Under the pieces are notes generated by a model that was not told the origin of the DNA, did not search any database, and was given only the letters and a program-made list of their open reading frames with translations. The translations under genes were made by a program, and so were the position numbers. From a virus: a stretch of 39,367 nt of DNA. Shown here piece after piece: positions 17,272 through 23,539 of the stretch. Within the stretch, counting starts at the first letter, position 1. Each line of letters starts with the position of its first letter. The stretch is taken from positions 1-39,367 of IMG/VR virus record IMGVR_UViG_3300012944_000018. One strand, 5' to 3'.

Positions 17272-17426
17272 CGCTTGAGTGCCTTGGCCAGTGTTTTGGC
17301 ATGAGCCTTTTTCTGTTCGTCGGCGGCTACGAATTCAGCACCCACTTTCTGCGGGATGCCCAAAGTACTATGACCGTGTTTGGCCGCTTCCATGGCGCGA
17401 TGCTGAGCTGAGGATTTACTGGGCAT
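17268..17426 (-). CDS. Small basic phage protein, [14 protein letters not shown] type
   Basis: The 52-residue gene encodes [15 protein letters not shown], close to the recurrent (K/S)-SAAQRRLMGAAAHG pattern of tiny phage proteins. The rest is Lys/Ala-rich and helical. It is coupled to the next gene by ATGA. Function unknown, probably nucleic-acid associated. Confidence 0.7.
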   Translation of the reverse strand: MPSKSSAQHRAMEAAKHGHSTLGIPQKVGAEFVAADEQKKAHAKTLAKALKR

Positions 17427-17432
17427 CGCATT

Positions 17433-17657
17433 TCATATCCGATATTCGCCGAATGTCGTCGAAATCACCATCTGCGCCCGGTAAGTCGGGGTTCCATGCT
17501 TCAGCGGTCCACGATCGGCTTTCCCCCCGTTCCAGTTTCGGCACAGTCCGACCACCCCGTAGGGCACATCCATGTGCGCATGCATCACCAATCCTGCGGG
17601 TCGAGTCTCAGGATGTCTTTCGGCTTCGGACCCGTGCCTAGCAAGTACCGGATCCAT
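17433..17657 (-). CDS. Hypothetical protein
   Basis: The 74-residue frame starts one base after the TAG of the Fn3-like gene. Its second half (HMDVPYGVVGLCRNWNGG, then HGTPTYRAQMV) looks ordered, so translation may begin at an internal ATG (17582). Not recognised. Confidence 0.5.
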   Translation of the reverse strand: MDPVLARHGSEAERHPETRPAGLVMHAHMDVPYGVVGLCRNWNGGKADRGPLKHGTPTYRAQMVISTTFGEYRI

Positions 17658-17658
17658 G

Positions 17659-18021
17659 CTAGGCCAATTTGAAATCCGTGGGCGCCTGCGGGATCGGGGC
17701 AGGAGTCGCGAGTGTGAAGGTCACCTCGGGCGTCCATTTGGAGTGGATGGGCTGGCCTTGTGCGTCCAGGCCTGCCGTATCGGCCCGTACGGCCGCTGCG
17801 AGGGGTACCCCTGTGGGTAGATGAGGGGTGAGGCTTGCGAGGAGCGCAGAGGTGGCGGTAGGCGGTGCCGTGATGCCGTAGGGATAGGTTCCGGGAGTGA
17901 ATCCGGGTGCCGAGGTATCGCGCACCCCGACCGTATAGCTGACAATCTCGCCCGCGGCCACGGGACTGCCATCTTCGTTGAGGGTGGGATCGATCCATTC
18001 AAGCTCTGTCGGGTCGGCCAT
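17659..18021 (-). CDS. Fibronectin III-like domain protein
   Basis: The 120-residue protein reads ELEWIDPTLNEDGSPV, EIVSYTVGVRDTS and ATSALLASLTPHLPTGV, with strands and Pro/Thr linkers as in a single Fn3 or Ig-like module. Such proteins decorate virions or bind cell surfaces. It is an unusual neighbour for the recombination gene upstream, which stops one base before it. Confidence 0.65.
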   Translation of the reverse strand: MADPTELEWIDPTLNEDGSPVAAGEIVSYTVGVRDTSAPGFTPGTYPYGITAPPTATSALLASLTPHLPTGVPLAAAVRADTAGLDAQGQPIHSKWTPEVTFTLATPAPIPQAPTDFKLA

Positions 18022-18022
18022 A

Positions 18023-18385
18023 TCAACTCCGTGGGGTGATTTGCACCAGAGTACAGGGAAAATCGCCTTTAGCCACGCGCATTTGCGCGGTGGTCAATGT
18101 TAAATGCGCCGGATCGTCGTCCGCGATGAAGCCATGATTCTTCAGCGCATCGATGAGCGGCTTGAGGCCTCCGATGAAGTTGTCCGTGTCCAGAGGACGA
18201 ATCCCGAAACGGGTCACTTTGAGTTCGGCATGAGTAGGCGTGCTCGGCTGGCCTATGCGCGCGGCCGACTTCGCTTCCATGACGAGCATCGACCAATGTC
18301 GGGCGAGCCGTTGATGGTGAACCCAATGCTTGCGTATGTGCTCATTGAGACTCGGACTGGCTTCTCGCAAGGTCAGTGTGATCAT
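18023..18385 (-). CDS. rusA: RusA-like Holliday junction resolvase
   Basis: From 18385 the protein has 120 residues. The RusA signature is present: RPLDTDNFIGGLKPLIDAL (D66, D68, N69, K75, D79), then GFIADDDPAHL (D89-D91), the metal-binding acidic cluster that cuts four-way junctions. The start was chosen because it overlaps the upstream stop as ATGA; a longer frame to 18577 is only overlap with the neighbour. It would resolve recombination or packaging intermediates. Confidence 0.9.
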   Translation of the reverse strand: MITLTLREASPSLNEHIRKHWVHHQRLARHWSMLVMEAKSAARIGQPSTPTHAELKVTRFGIRPLDTDNFIGGLKPLIDALKNHGFIADDDPAHLTLTTAQMRVAKGDFPCTLVQITPRS

Positions 18386-19014
18386 GGACAGTCTTCGAGG
18401 TGCGCCTGGCAGAAGTCTCGCGCCCCCTGCGCATCGGTGGCATAGCCCAGTAGTTTCCTCTGGTACCAGGCCCAGTACATCACCTTGCCCTCGGTGAGGG
18501 TTTTGCGGACCACATAATCCGTACCCCCTGCGCACTGGTGGCCAGTCTCGTCGGCATTTCTCACCGGCGGTAACCACGTCAAGCTCGGGGCTGCAGTGAC
18601 ATGCGAGGGATGTCCTGCAGTCGGGATAGGCTCCCCGGCTTGGGTGGATTCGGACCGCTCACAAGATTCAATGTCGGAGGAAGCCACGCAGGTGCCGGCC
18701 GGTGTCCGAGCATCCTCGCTCGGGTCGGAACGCGAATATGACCCGGACGTCTCCGGGACTGCCGCGACATGATTGCGTGGCTCCGTGCTTACATCACGGT
18801 TATCCCCCTGTGCTGCGGGTGATTTGGATGCTCCTTGAGTGGATTCGGGCGGCAAGCGATCAGGCCCAGAAGACTCCCCGGGCTCCACATTGAGGGAATC
18901 CTCCGATGAAAAGTTGGCCCGACCGCCTGCCATAGATCGTTGCGCGAGCCGTTCCAGCATTTCCCCGTAGCTTCGGATAGTAACCGGCCTGTCAAAATAA
19001 CCTTTGGCGCTCAT
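18382..19014 (-). CDS. Hypothetical protein with long disordered middle
   Basis: Of 210 residues, the first 35 look helical (SYGEMLERLAQRSMAGGR). Residues 35-150 are Ser/Pro/Glu-rich and disordered. The end (TDYVVRKTLTEGKVMYWAW, then ATDAQGARDFCQAHLED) looks like a small folded domain. Coupled on both sides by ATGA. Not recognised. Confidence 0.65.
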   Translation of the reverse strand: MSAKGYFDRPVTIRSYGEMLERLAQRSMAGGRANFSSEDSLNVEPGESSGPDRLPPESTQGASKSPAAQGDNRDVSTEPRNHVAAVPETSGSYSRSDPSEDARTPAGTCVASSDIESCERSESTQAGEPIPTAGHPSHVTAAPSLTWLPPVRNADETGHQCAGGTDYVVRKTLTEGKVMYWAWYQRKLLGYATDAQGARDFCQAHLEDCP

Positions 19015-19211
19015 GGTTGCTCAAGTACGCTGGGAGCGCTTCTATCAGTCAAGTCACAGCCCAGCGCGGTCGCTGCCTGCTCTGGAGACATTCGAGCCGC
19101 TGCGACGGCGTTGAGTACAGAGAGGAGGATTGTGTCGGGAGAAACGGTCGCCGGGCAAAGGTCGTAGCGCCGCTTCAATTCAGCCTCAAACCTCTCTGCA
19201 AAATCACTCAT
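19011..19211 (-). CDS. Small helical protein
   Basis: The 66-residue protein has a charged helix AERFEAELKRRYD and a second helix SPEQAATALGCDL. Its start overlaps the PhaR-like gene's stop by ATGA. Function unknown. Confidence 0.6.
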   Translation of the reverse strand: MSDFAERFEAELKRRYDLCPATVSPDTILLSVLNAVAAARMSPEQAATALGCDLTDRSAPSVLEQP

Positions 19212-19525
19212 AGAGTCGATCCTCCATTGTCAGCAACTCTGCTGGATCCGCAGATCAGGTGCACAAGCTCGTCCGTGCTCAACACCGGCTTTTGCAAATG
19301 CTTGAGCCGCAGGATGTCGAACAGCACCTCGGTCGTGATGTCGATGTTCGTCTTGTGCTGCAGCACCCGCAGCGGATAGCCCCGCGTCACATAGCCCATG
19401 ATGTCGGTCAGCGTGATGTAAGCGGCCGTCTGCGGATTGTAGAGCCGGCGGTTTCCATACTTACGCAAAACTAATAGGCCGTTGGCCTTATTCTGTGCAG
19501 AACGTGGGATTGGCTGCTCGTTCAC
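19208..19525 (-). CDS. PhaR-like (PHB_acc_N) DNA-binding regulator
   Basis: Residues 21-45 read RKYGNRRLYNPQTAAYITL-TDI, then an LVRVLxxKTNxDIT-like block (PLRVLQHKTNIDITTEVLF). This is the N-terminal domain of bacterial PhaR, which binds phasin promoters and PHB granules. The host protein also has a C-terminal PHB_acc domain, absent here (105 residues in total). It could titrate or mimic host PhaR, or have been recruited as a phage repressor. It is embedded in coupled minus-strand genes. The family match is from memory but the motif is distinctive. Confidence 0.82.
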   Translation of the reverse strand: MNEQPIPRSAQNKANGLLVLRKYGNRRLYNPQTAAYITLTDIMGYVTRGYPLRVLQHKTNIDITTEVLFDILRLKHLQKPVLSTDELVHLICGSSRVADNGGSTL

Positions 19526-19740
19526 TTTAAATCCCTCTGAATGCGCGCCTGTTCCTCAGCCAAGGCGCTGGCGTACTCGCCGCCGCGGTAGATCGGCTCC
19601 TCCATGCTGCGGTCATAGGCGCGCTCGTTGGCATTCTCGCGGCAGGCATCGCACCTAGCGTCGAGCCCCGTGATTGGGCGCTCGTCGCAGTCCTCGCAGA
19701 GATCAGTTTCAGTGGAACCCGCGCTTAATTGCTCGTTCAT
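19522..19740 (-). CDS. Small CxxC protein
   Basis: The 72-residue protein has LCEDCDERP and ARCDACREN, two CxxC pairs likely binding one zinc, followed by an acidic helix. A CGAGG ribosome site precedes its ATG. It is the first gene after the minus-strand promoter at 19767-19796. Confidence 0.65.
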   Translation of the reverse strand: MNEQLSAGSTETDLCEDCDERPITGLDARCDACRENANERAYDRSMEEPIYRGGEYASALAEEQARIQRDLK

Positions 19741-19766
19741 GAGATGCCTCGTTTACTCATCACTGA

Positions 19767-19796
19767 AACCTACCGTTGCGCCATAGCGATTGTCAA
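19767..19796 (-). promoter_or_regulatory. Minus-strand promoter candidate for the late-side operon
   Basis: A perfect TTGACA (19796-19791 on the minus strand) is followed at 18 bases by TAGGTT. It lies 27 bases before the start at 19740. The -10 is weak, so confidence is moderate. Its -35 overlaps that of the divergent plus promoter. Confidence 0.5.
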
Positions 19797-19818
19797 GCCC
19801 CATCTGCTGCGGTACGAT
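19790..19818 (+). promoter_or_regulatory. Plus-strand promoter candidate antisense to the initiator gene
   Basis: TTGTCA (19790-19795), a 17-base spacer and TACGAT (19813-19818). Transcription would cross the DnaA box and run antisense to the initiator gene, which could make a counter-transcript or activate the origin. Confidence 0.45.
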
Positions 19819-19824
19819 AAATGC

Positions 19825-19833
19825 TGTGGATAA
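19825..19833 (-). promoter_or_regulatory. Perfect DnaA box
   Basis: The minus strand reads TTATCCACA, the consensus DnaA-binding sequence. It lies 24 bases past the stop of the initiator gene, within 450 bases of the iterons, and supports an origin here that recruits host DnaA. Confidence 0.6.
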
Positions 19834-19856
19834 CCCCATGTTGCACATGCAAGTTC

Positions 19857-20564
19857 TCATTTCGACGCACCCAAACTGGTTCTGCGAGAGCCAGGTTCCC
19901 TGCTGCCTGCGGGAGCTGTGGCTGCTGGCGCTGGAGAACTGGGAAGCCCTGCAGGCGGCTTGAGATCCAGTTCACGCTGCACCTCTTGAGGGGTCGTCCC
20001 GGTGAGCGTGGCAATCGTGTTCACGTCACGCGCCACCGAGCTCAATCGCAGGTCCCAAATCTTGTCTCGGATTCTTCGCTGACGGGTTTCGTCCGCCGCG
20101 CGGGAGTCCATAGGATTCACTCGCGCGCGCTTCTTATAGTTATAGGGAGGATCAGAGGGAGGATCGGGTGTCATAGCTTGACACCCCGTAGCCTCCTGGT
20201 TGACACCCCGTTCCTCGTTATTTGACACCCCGTTCGGCTCACGGGGTAGCACGGTGACACCCCGTTCGAGCGGCAGGTCATAGACGATGGGGCGGCGATC
20301 GGCACGCTCGATATGAGCTGCCGCGATGGCTTGATTGCCACGGTTGACTAGCTCTAGTTCCTCAAGCTCTTGAAGCTTGCGCCGGACGGTGCTCTCGGAA
20401 AGACCGGTGTCTTCAGCTAGTGTGTTCACCGCAGGAAATGCATTACAGCCGTCAGGACCGGCATAATTGGCGAGGCACAGGAGGACGAATCGCTGATTCG
20501 GCTCCTTCGTTTCTTGCTGTTTAATGGCCCAAGCGGTGGCTTGCCAACTCAATACGCTCTCCAT
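19857..20564 (-). CDS. Replication initiator-like protein with N-terminal winged helix
   Basis: From 20564 the 235-residue protein starts SVLSWQATAWAI, then FVLLCLANYAGPDGCNAFPA and LAEDTGLSESTVRRKLQELE, the winged-helix type found at the N-terminus of O-like phage initiators. The middle is disordered and contains repeated RGV tripeptides encoded by the iterons. The C-terminal part (TRQRRIRDKIWDLRL) may contact a helicase loader. Alternative ATG at 20576; a longer frame to 20681 overlaps the divergent gene region. As in lambda O, the binding sites lie inside the gene. Confidence 0.75.
   Translation of the reverse strand: MESVLSWQATAWAIKQQETKEPNQRFVLLCLANYAGPDGCNAFPAVNTLAEDTGLSESTVRRKLQELEELELVNRGNQAIAAAHIERADRRPIVYDLPLERGVTVLPREPNGVSNNEERGVNQEATGCQAMTPDPPSDPPYNYKKRARVNPMDSRAADETRQRRIRDKIWDLRLSSVARDVNTIATLTGTTPQEVQRELDLKPPAGLPSSPAPAATAPAGSREPGSRRTSLGASK
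20166..20265. repeat. Iteron array, putative phage origin
   Basis: TGACACCCCGT occurs at 20179, 20201 and 20223, exactly 22 bases apart (two helical turns), and again at 20255. Partial inverted copies are GGGTGTCA at 20166-20173 and ACGGGGT at 20241-20247. Same-face spacing of directly repeated 11-mers within an initiator gene is the classic arrangement for cooperative initiator binding. Confidence 0.8.
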
Positions 20565-20576
20565 CCCTACGCCCAT

Positions 20577-20696
20577 CCGCAAAGAAGATGGCGGCCACCG
20601 CGGGATGGTGTACGGCTTACCTACGAGGATCAGTCGTAGTTGGCCGCCGTGTTGAAGTATACTCCTGAGGCCAACAATCATGAAAGGCTATGTCCC
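20577..20696. promoter_or_regulatory. Divergent intergenic region with AGTATACT palindrome
   Basis: It lies between the initiator gene (minus) and the gp49-like gene (plus). TATACT can be read on both strands at 20656-20663, so it may be a shared -10 region. The matching -35 elements are poor (TTCATG at 17 bases on the minus strand), so activation or another sigma type may be needed. Confidence 0.35.
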
Positions 20697-20996
20697 ATGA
20701 ACGACCAAGAGATTGAACGCGAGATTCAGGCCAAAGGATTGACCGCCCCTCGGGTAACGCCGGAACGGCTTGAGGCAGTGATCAAGGATGAGGCCTACTA
20801 CGTCTTCCCCGGCACCATGCTCACCGTCTGTTGCCTCACCTTGGAGAACGGCTTTACCGTCACAGGCGAATCCGCTTGTGCCAGTCCCGCCAACTTCAAC
20901 GAAGAGCTCGGACGCAAGATTGCGCGCGAGCATGCGAAGCAGAAGATCTGGCCCTTGGAGGGCTATCTGTTGCGTCAACAGTTGAGTCAGAAGTAA
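20697..20996 (+). CDS. Phage gp49/gene 66-like conserved protein
   Basis: From the ATG at 20697 (AAGG ribosome site 9 bases upstream) the 99-residue protein reads YYVFPGTMLTVCCLTLENG, FTVTGESACASPANFNEELG and IAREHAKQKIWPLEGYLL. This matches the Phage_gp49_66 family found in N4-, Sf6- and many temperate phages. Its biochemical role is not known. An upstream in-frame ATG (20640) lacks a ribosome site. Confidence 0.9.
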   Translation: MNDQEIEREIQAKGLTAPRVTPERLEAVIKDEAYYVFPGTMLTVCCLTLENGFTVTGESACASPANFNEELGRKIAREHAKQKIWPLEGYLLRQQLSQK

Positions 20997-21006
20997 CCTC
21001 AGCGGC

Positions 21007-21026
21007 ACGCCCCTTCACCGGGGCGT
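21007..21026. terminator. Bidirectional hairpin terminator between convergent genes
   Basis: ACGCCCC and GGGGCGT pair over a six-base loop; the plus strand then continues TGTCGTTT. It overlaps the stop of the minus gene (21015) and follows the gp49-like stop, so it can insulate the two convergent units. Confidence 0.6.
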
Positions 21027-21251
21027 TGTCGTTTCTGGAGGCGGATCAGGCAGCCCGAGTAACTTGAGGGCTTCCGATGGAACTCCAATCTCACGCTCGA
21101 CAATGCGCAATTCCTCGGTGGCCTTCATCACAAAGAACTCGACGTCTGACCATCGAACCCACACGCCCTGAGCATCCTCACAACGCACGAAATGACCCCT
21201 GCGAGAGCCGCACATGCAATAGGACTCACATTTATACCGGTCTATGCTCAT
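21015..21251 (-). CDS. Small Cys-rich protein
   Basis: The 78-residue protein starts with RYKCESYCMCGSRRG, a three-Cys cluster, with a fourth Cys at VRCEDAQG, a plausible zinc site. A long helix follows. It is the last gene of the minus-strand islet, coupled by ATGA to the 51-aa gene. Function unknown. Confidence 0.65.
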   Translation of the reverse strand: MSIDRYKCESYCMCGSRRGHFVRCEDAQGVWVRWSDVEFFVMKATEELRIVEREIGVPSEALKLLGLPDPPPETTTPR

Positions 21252-21403
21252 CGGGCTACCCCTGCCTCAAGGGCTTCCTGGACGGTTTCAATTCTCGATC
21301 TCATCGCCTCTTTGTCGTCGTCATCCTCTGCATATCGCAGATCTAGAACGACATCCGTCCAGTCGTTCAGTCCAAAGCGTTTCATGGAAGACCTCACGTT
21401 CAT
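21248..21403 (-). CDS. Small acidic protein
   Basis: The 51-residue product has an acidic stretch AEDDDDKEA in the middle and helices on both sides. It overlaps the downstream gene by ATGA and the upstream stop (21400) by four bases. Not recognised. Confidence 0.6.
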   Translation of the reverse strand: MNVRSSMKRFGLNDWTDVVLDLRYAEDDDDKEAMRSRIETVQEALEAGVAR

Positions 21404-21573
21404 GCGGGTAAATCCGGATGCTGCCGAATATAGGTAGCGATCTGAGCGTATTTGCGCGCCCGGTAGGCTAAGGCGCGTTCCTCACGCTTGGATCGGGCCT
21501 CCAGCGTCAAATGCTTGCGTGATTGCTGCTCGCACCACTTGGCGAGTTCCAGCCATTTGCCGCGCGCGCTCAT
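21400..21573 (-). CDS. Small basic helical protein
   Basis: Starting at 21573 (ATGA overlap with the Cro-like stop) the 57-residue protein is Lys/Arg-rich and helical (ARGKWLELAKWCEQQSRKH, ERALAYRARKYAQIATYI). A longer frame to 21780 is just overlap with the repressor gene. Function unknown, possibly nucleic-acid binding. Confidence 0.6.
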   Translation of the reverse strand: MSARGKWLELAKWCEQQSRKHLTLEARSKREERALAYRARKYAQIATYIRQHPDLPA

Positions 21574-21764
21574 GGATTCGCTCCGTTGATGCGCCGCCGG
21601 TCTACCTTGAGCGTGCCCAAGGTGATCTCGTTCAGCACCAGCTGCCACTCTAAGGGGATGCGCTTGCGCTTCTTCCAGTTGTGCACGACTTGCGGTGAGA
21701 CTCCCAATGCCTTGGCCAAGGTGGCCTGATTGGTCCAATGAGCAATCGCCTGTTTCGGTGTCAT
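21570..21764 (-). CDS. Cro/YdaS-like repressor
   Basis: The 64-residue protein carries an HTH: QATLAKALGVSPQVVHNWKK, followed by IPLEWQLVLNEITLGTLKV. This is the size and pattern of Cro/YdaS-type regulators. It diverges from the strong plus promoter at 21793-21820 and heads the minus islet, so it likely represses that promoter and its own by binding the palindrome at 21791-21801. Confidence 0.85.
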   Translation of the reverse strand: MTPKQAIAHWTNQATLAKALGVSPQVVHNWKKRKRIPLEWQLVLNEITLGTLKVDRRRINGANP

Positions 21765-21790
21765 GCGAGAACGCTATCACATAAACAGAG

Positions 21791-21801
21791 TGTTGACAAC
21801 A
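21791..21801. promoter_or_regulatory. Operator-like palindrome over the early promoter
   Basis: TGTTGACAACA is a perfect 11-base dyad (TGTTG and CAACA). It overlaps the -35 of the plus promoter and a TTGTCA -35-like element on the minus strand, the expected place for a Cro-type operator. Confidence 0.6.
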
Positions 21802-21820
21802 TCAACGAAGCGTGTATTCT
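21793..21820 (+). promoter_or_regulatory. Early promoter, sigma70 type
   Basis: Perfect TTGACA (21793-21798), a 16-base spacer and TATTCT (21815-21820), 40 bases before the first gene of the long plus operon. It is the best promoter I see in the window. Confidence 0.75.
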
Positions 21821-21859
21821 GTGTTCATGGCGCACCGGTATGCGCCTTAGGAGCCCACA

Positions 21860-22024
21860 ATGACCACTCAGGGATCTGCCCACCGCGCCCGCGGCCTCGC
21901 CCGCCAGGCGACCGAGATGCGCCAGCGCAAGGAACGCGAACTTAAGCAGGCCCGGCACGACGAACTCATCGCCTGCAATGCCGCGCTGCTGGCTGAAGCG
22001 GCTGAACTGAAGGTGATCGTATGA
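21860..22024 (+). CDS. Small basic coiled-coil protein, first early gene
   Basis: The 54-residue protein has a helical Arg/Lys/Gln-rich centre (ARQATEMRQRKERELKQAR) and an Ala-rich end. An AGGAG site lies seven bases upstream. It overlaps the next gene by ATGA. First-gene position suggests a host takeover or anti-defence role, but nothing in the sequence proves it. Confidence 0.65.
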   Translation: MTTQGSAHRARGLARQATEMRQRKERELKQARHDELIACNAALLAEAAELKVIV

Positions 22025-22755
22025 CTGCTGCCGAATTCAAGATCATCCAAGAGCGCTGGGCCCATGTGCTCGCCAATCCGCTGCAGCATGGCGCACATAC
22101 CCTGAACGATGATGAGACGACCACGTTCGATATGTGCGTCATGGAAGCCGTGTCTTACGTCGCCGGTCTGCCTTGGTCGGATCATCCAGCCTGCACCTGC
22201 CCGACCCTCACCGTATTCATGATCAGCTGGAACGACGGACTGCCATCTGATGCAGAGCGCGATCGACTGCTCAAGCCCCTGATCCCGCGATTGGTCGGCA
22301 CCCGCGGGTCAGACAAACTCGCCGAACGTCGCTCTTACATGGCGCTCGACTGGCTCATCCGCGCGCATACACCGCAGTGGTTGGAGTTGGTGCCGTCACT
22401 TCACGATCACGCCAAAGCTCTGCGCGCACTGCCCGAGATCGCCGACATGGCGGGTGCCACGGCCGCAGGTGAGCGCGTCAGGCTTGCACAGATTGACGCG
22501 GCTGCCGCGTGGGATGCCGCGGGGGCTGCCGCGTGGGATGCCGCGTGGGATGCCGCGTGGGATGCCGCGGGGGCTGCCGCGTGGGATGCCGCGTGGGCTG
22601 CCGCGAGGGCTGCCGCGGGGGCTGCCGCGAGGGCTGCCGCGAGGGCTGCCGCGAGGGCTGCCGCGGGGGATGTGCTCAAACCTACTCAGGCTTGGCTGCA
22701 GGCATCCGCGCTGGATCTGTTCGATCGCATGGTGGCACAAGGTGAGCCGTCATGA
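22021..22755 (+). CDS. Conserved protein with C-terminal XAA[W/G/R] repeats
   Basis: Of 244 residues, the N-terminal domain (1-150) reads [38 protein letters not shown], found in phage and actinobacterial proteins of unknown role. Residues 161-216 are 14 four-residue repeats ([16 protein letters not shown]), predicted helical. The C-terminus returns to normal composition. It starts by ATGA overlap with the previous gene. Confidence 0.75.
   Translation: MTAAEFKIIQERWAHVLANPLQHGAHTLNDDETTTFDMCVMEAVSYVAGLPWSDHPACTCPTLTVFMISWNDGLPSDAERDRLLKPLIPRLVGTRGSDKLAERRSYMALDWLIRAHTPQWLELVPSLHDHAKALRALPEIADMAGATAAGERVRLAQIDAAAAWDAAGAAAWDAAWDAAWDAAGAAAWDAAWAAARAAAGAAARAAARAAARAAAGDVLKPTQAWLQASALDLFDRMVAQGEPS
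22501..22668 (+). repeat. Fourteen 12-bp tandem repeats in a coding region
   Basis: Units follow G(C/A)TGCCGCG(T/G/A)GG with no indels; only positions 2 and 10 vary. The first eight units use D/A with W or G; the last six use only A with R or G, showing two expansion phases. Being a multiple of three, it keeps the frame whatever the copy number, and all six frames stay open. Confidence 0.95.
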
Positions 22756-22955
22756 ATGCCGTTGGCTTGCTGATGGATGCGCTGGGCGATGCGGAAGTGG
22801 ACTGTACGGAAGTGCGGCAATTGCGCCTCGAGATCACGAAGCTGCGCAGGTTGTTGGTCGTGAAGCTGTGTGATTGCCGCCGGCTGGCCAGCACGTTGCC
22901 GCTGGAGCCTCTGCTTCATGCACCCGCCTGTAGATACAGGAGTGCGATGCAATGA
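22752..22955 (+). CDS. Small coiled-coil protein
   Basis: The 67-residue protein has a leucine/arginine-rich helix ([18 protein letters not shown]) and then CDC. Coupled by ATGA on both sides. No known role. Confidence 0.6.
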   Translation: MNAVGLLMDALGDAEVDCTEVRQLRLEITKLRRLLVVKLCDCRRLASTLPLEPLLHAPACRYRSAMQ

Positions 22956-23158
22956 ATGGCAACGATATGGCCTTCCCGGTTCTCGACAGAGAACAGACCC
23001 CAAACGAGACCCTTCAACTGGGGCTGACCAAGCGCGAGTTGCTCGCCGCGATGGCCATGCAGGGGATTTTGGCCGAAGACAGCAACCAGAATATCCATGC
23101 GGTTGCGGATCTCGCTGTTTCTCAAGCGGATGCGCTACTCAAGAGGTTGGCCATATGA
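22952..23158 (+). CDS. Small conserved phage protein (LTKRELLAAMAMQGIL)
   Basis: The 68-residue protein contains LTKRELLAAMAMQGIL and, near the end, AVSQADALLKRL, a pattern common in small phage proteins of unknown function. ATGA overlaps on both sides. Confidence 0.7.
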   Translation: MNGNDMAFPVLDREQTPNETLQLGLTKRELLAAMAMQGILAEDSNQNIHAVADLAVSQADALLKRLAI

Positions 23159-23370
23159 GTGACGTACAAGACGACATCGACTCAGCCGCTGAAGCCCAGC
23201 AGCAGTCAGAAGAACAGCAACAGTGTGAGAACTCAGGGGTCATGGACCCGCGCTGCTTCACGCTGCCGATGCCGGTTTTTCCGCAGATCACGCCGGAACA
23301 CCGTCAACGTATGCATGACTACAACCAGCGTGTGATGGACCTGATTCTCGGCACTTTGGAGCACAAGTGA
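23155..23370 (+). CDS. Small Gln/Glu-rich protein
   Basis: The 71-residue protein has an acidic, Gln-rich N-terminus (EAQQQSEEQQQ) and then PVFPQITPEHRQRMHDYN. The start at 23155 gives an overlap with the previous stop; a longer frame is only overlap with neighbours. Unknown. Confidence 0.6.
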   Translation: MSDVQDDIDSAAEAQQQSEEQQQCENSGVMDPRCFTLPMPVFPQITPEHRQRMHDYNQRVMDLILGTLEHK

Positions 23371-23528
23371 AACCGCGCTATCGACACGCACCGTTGATCG
23401 ACTTCGAGGCGCCGCTGCCGGAGTGCGCCAAGAGTAAGCCAGTACAGACAAAACCGGTCAAGCGGCAGCCGTATGATGAGTTGTATTTGAAATTGAAGCA
23501 CCAGCGCGATAGCTGGTCACGTAACTAG
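23367..23528 (+). CDS. Small basic protein
   Basis: The 53-residue protein starts with GTG overlapping the previous TGA (GTGA). It is Lys/Arg/Pro-rich with a helical C-terminus (YDELYLKLKHQRDSW). Unknown. Confidence 0.55.
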   Translation: MKPRYRHAPLIDFEAPLPECAKSKPVQTKPVKRQPYDELYLKLKHQRDSWSRN

Positions 23529-23539
23529 GAGATATAGAC

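Noticed and set aside
17585-17998. 137-codon minus frame overlapping the Fn3-like gene
   Set aside because: Arg/His-rich shadow; the Fn3-like frame has sensible composition and a coupled position.
22501-22668. CRISPR-like repeat array
   Set aside because: Units are contiguous 12-mers without spacers and lie in frame inside a gene.
22454-22873. Other-frame proteins with MPRGLPRG- or GCRVGCR-type repeats
   Set aside because: They are frame shadows of the 12-bp repeat array, which leaves all frames open.
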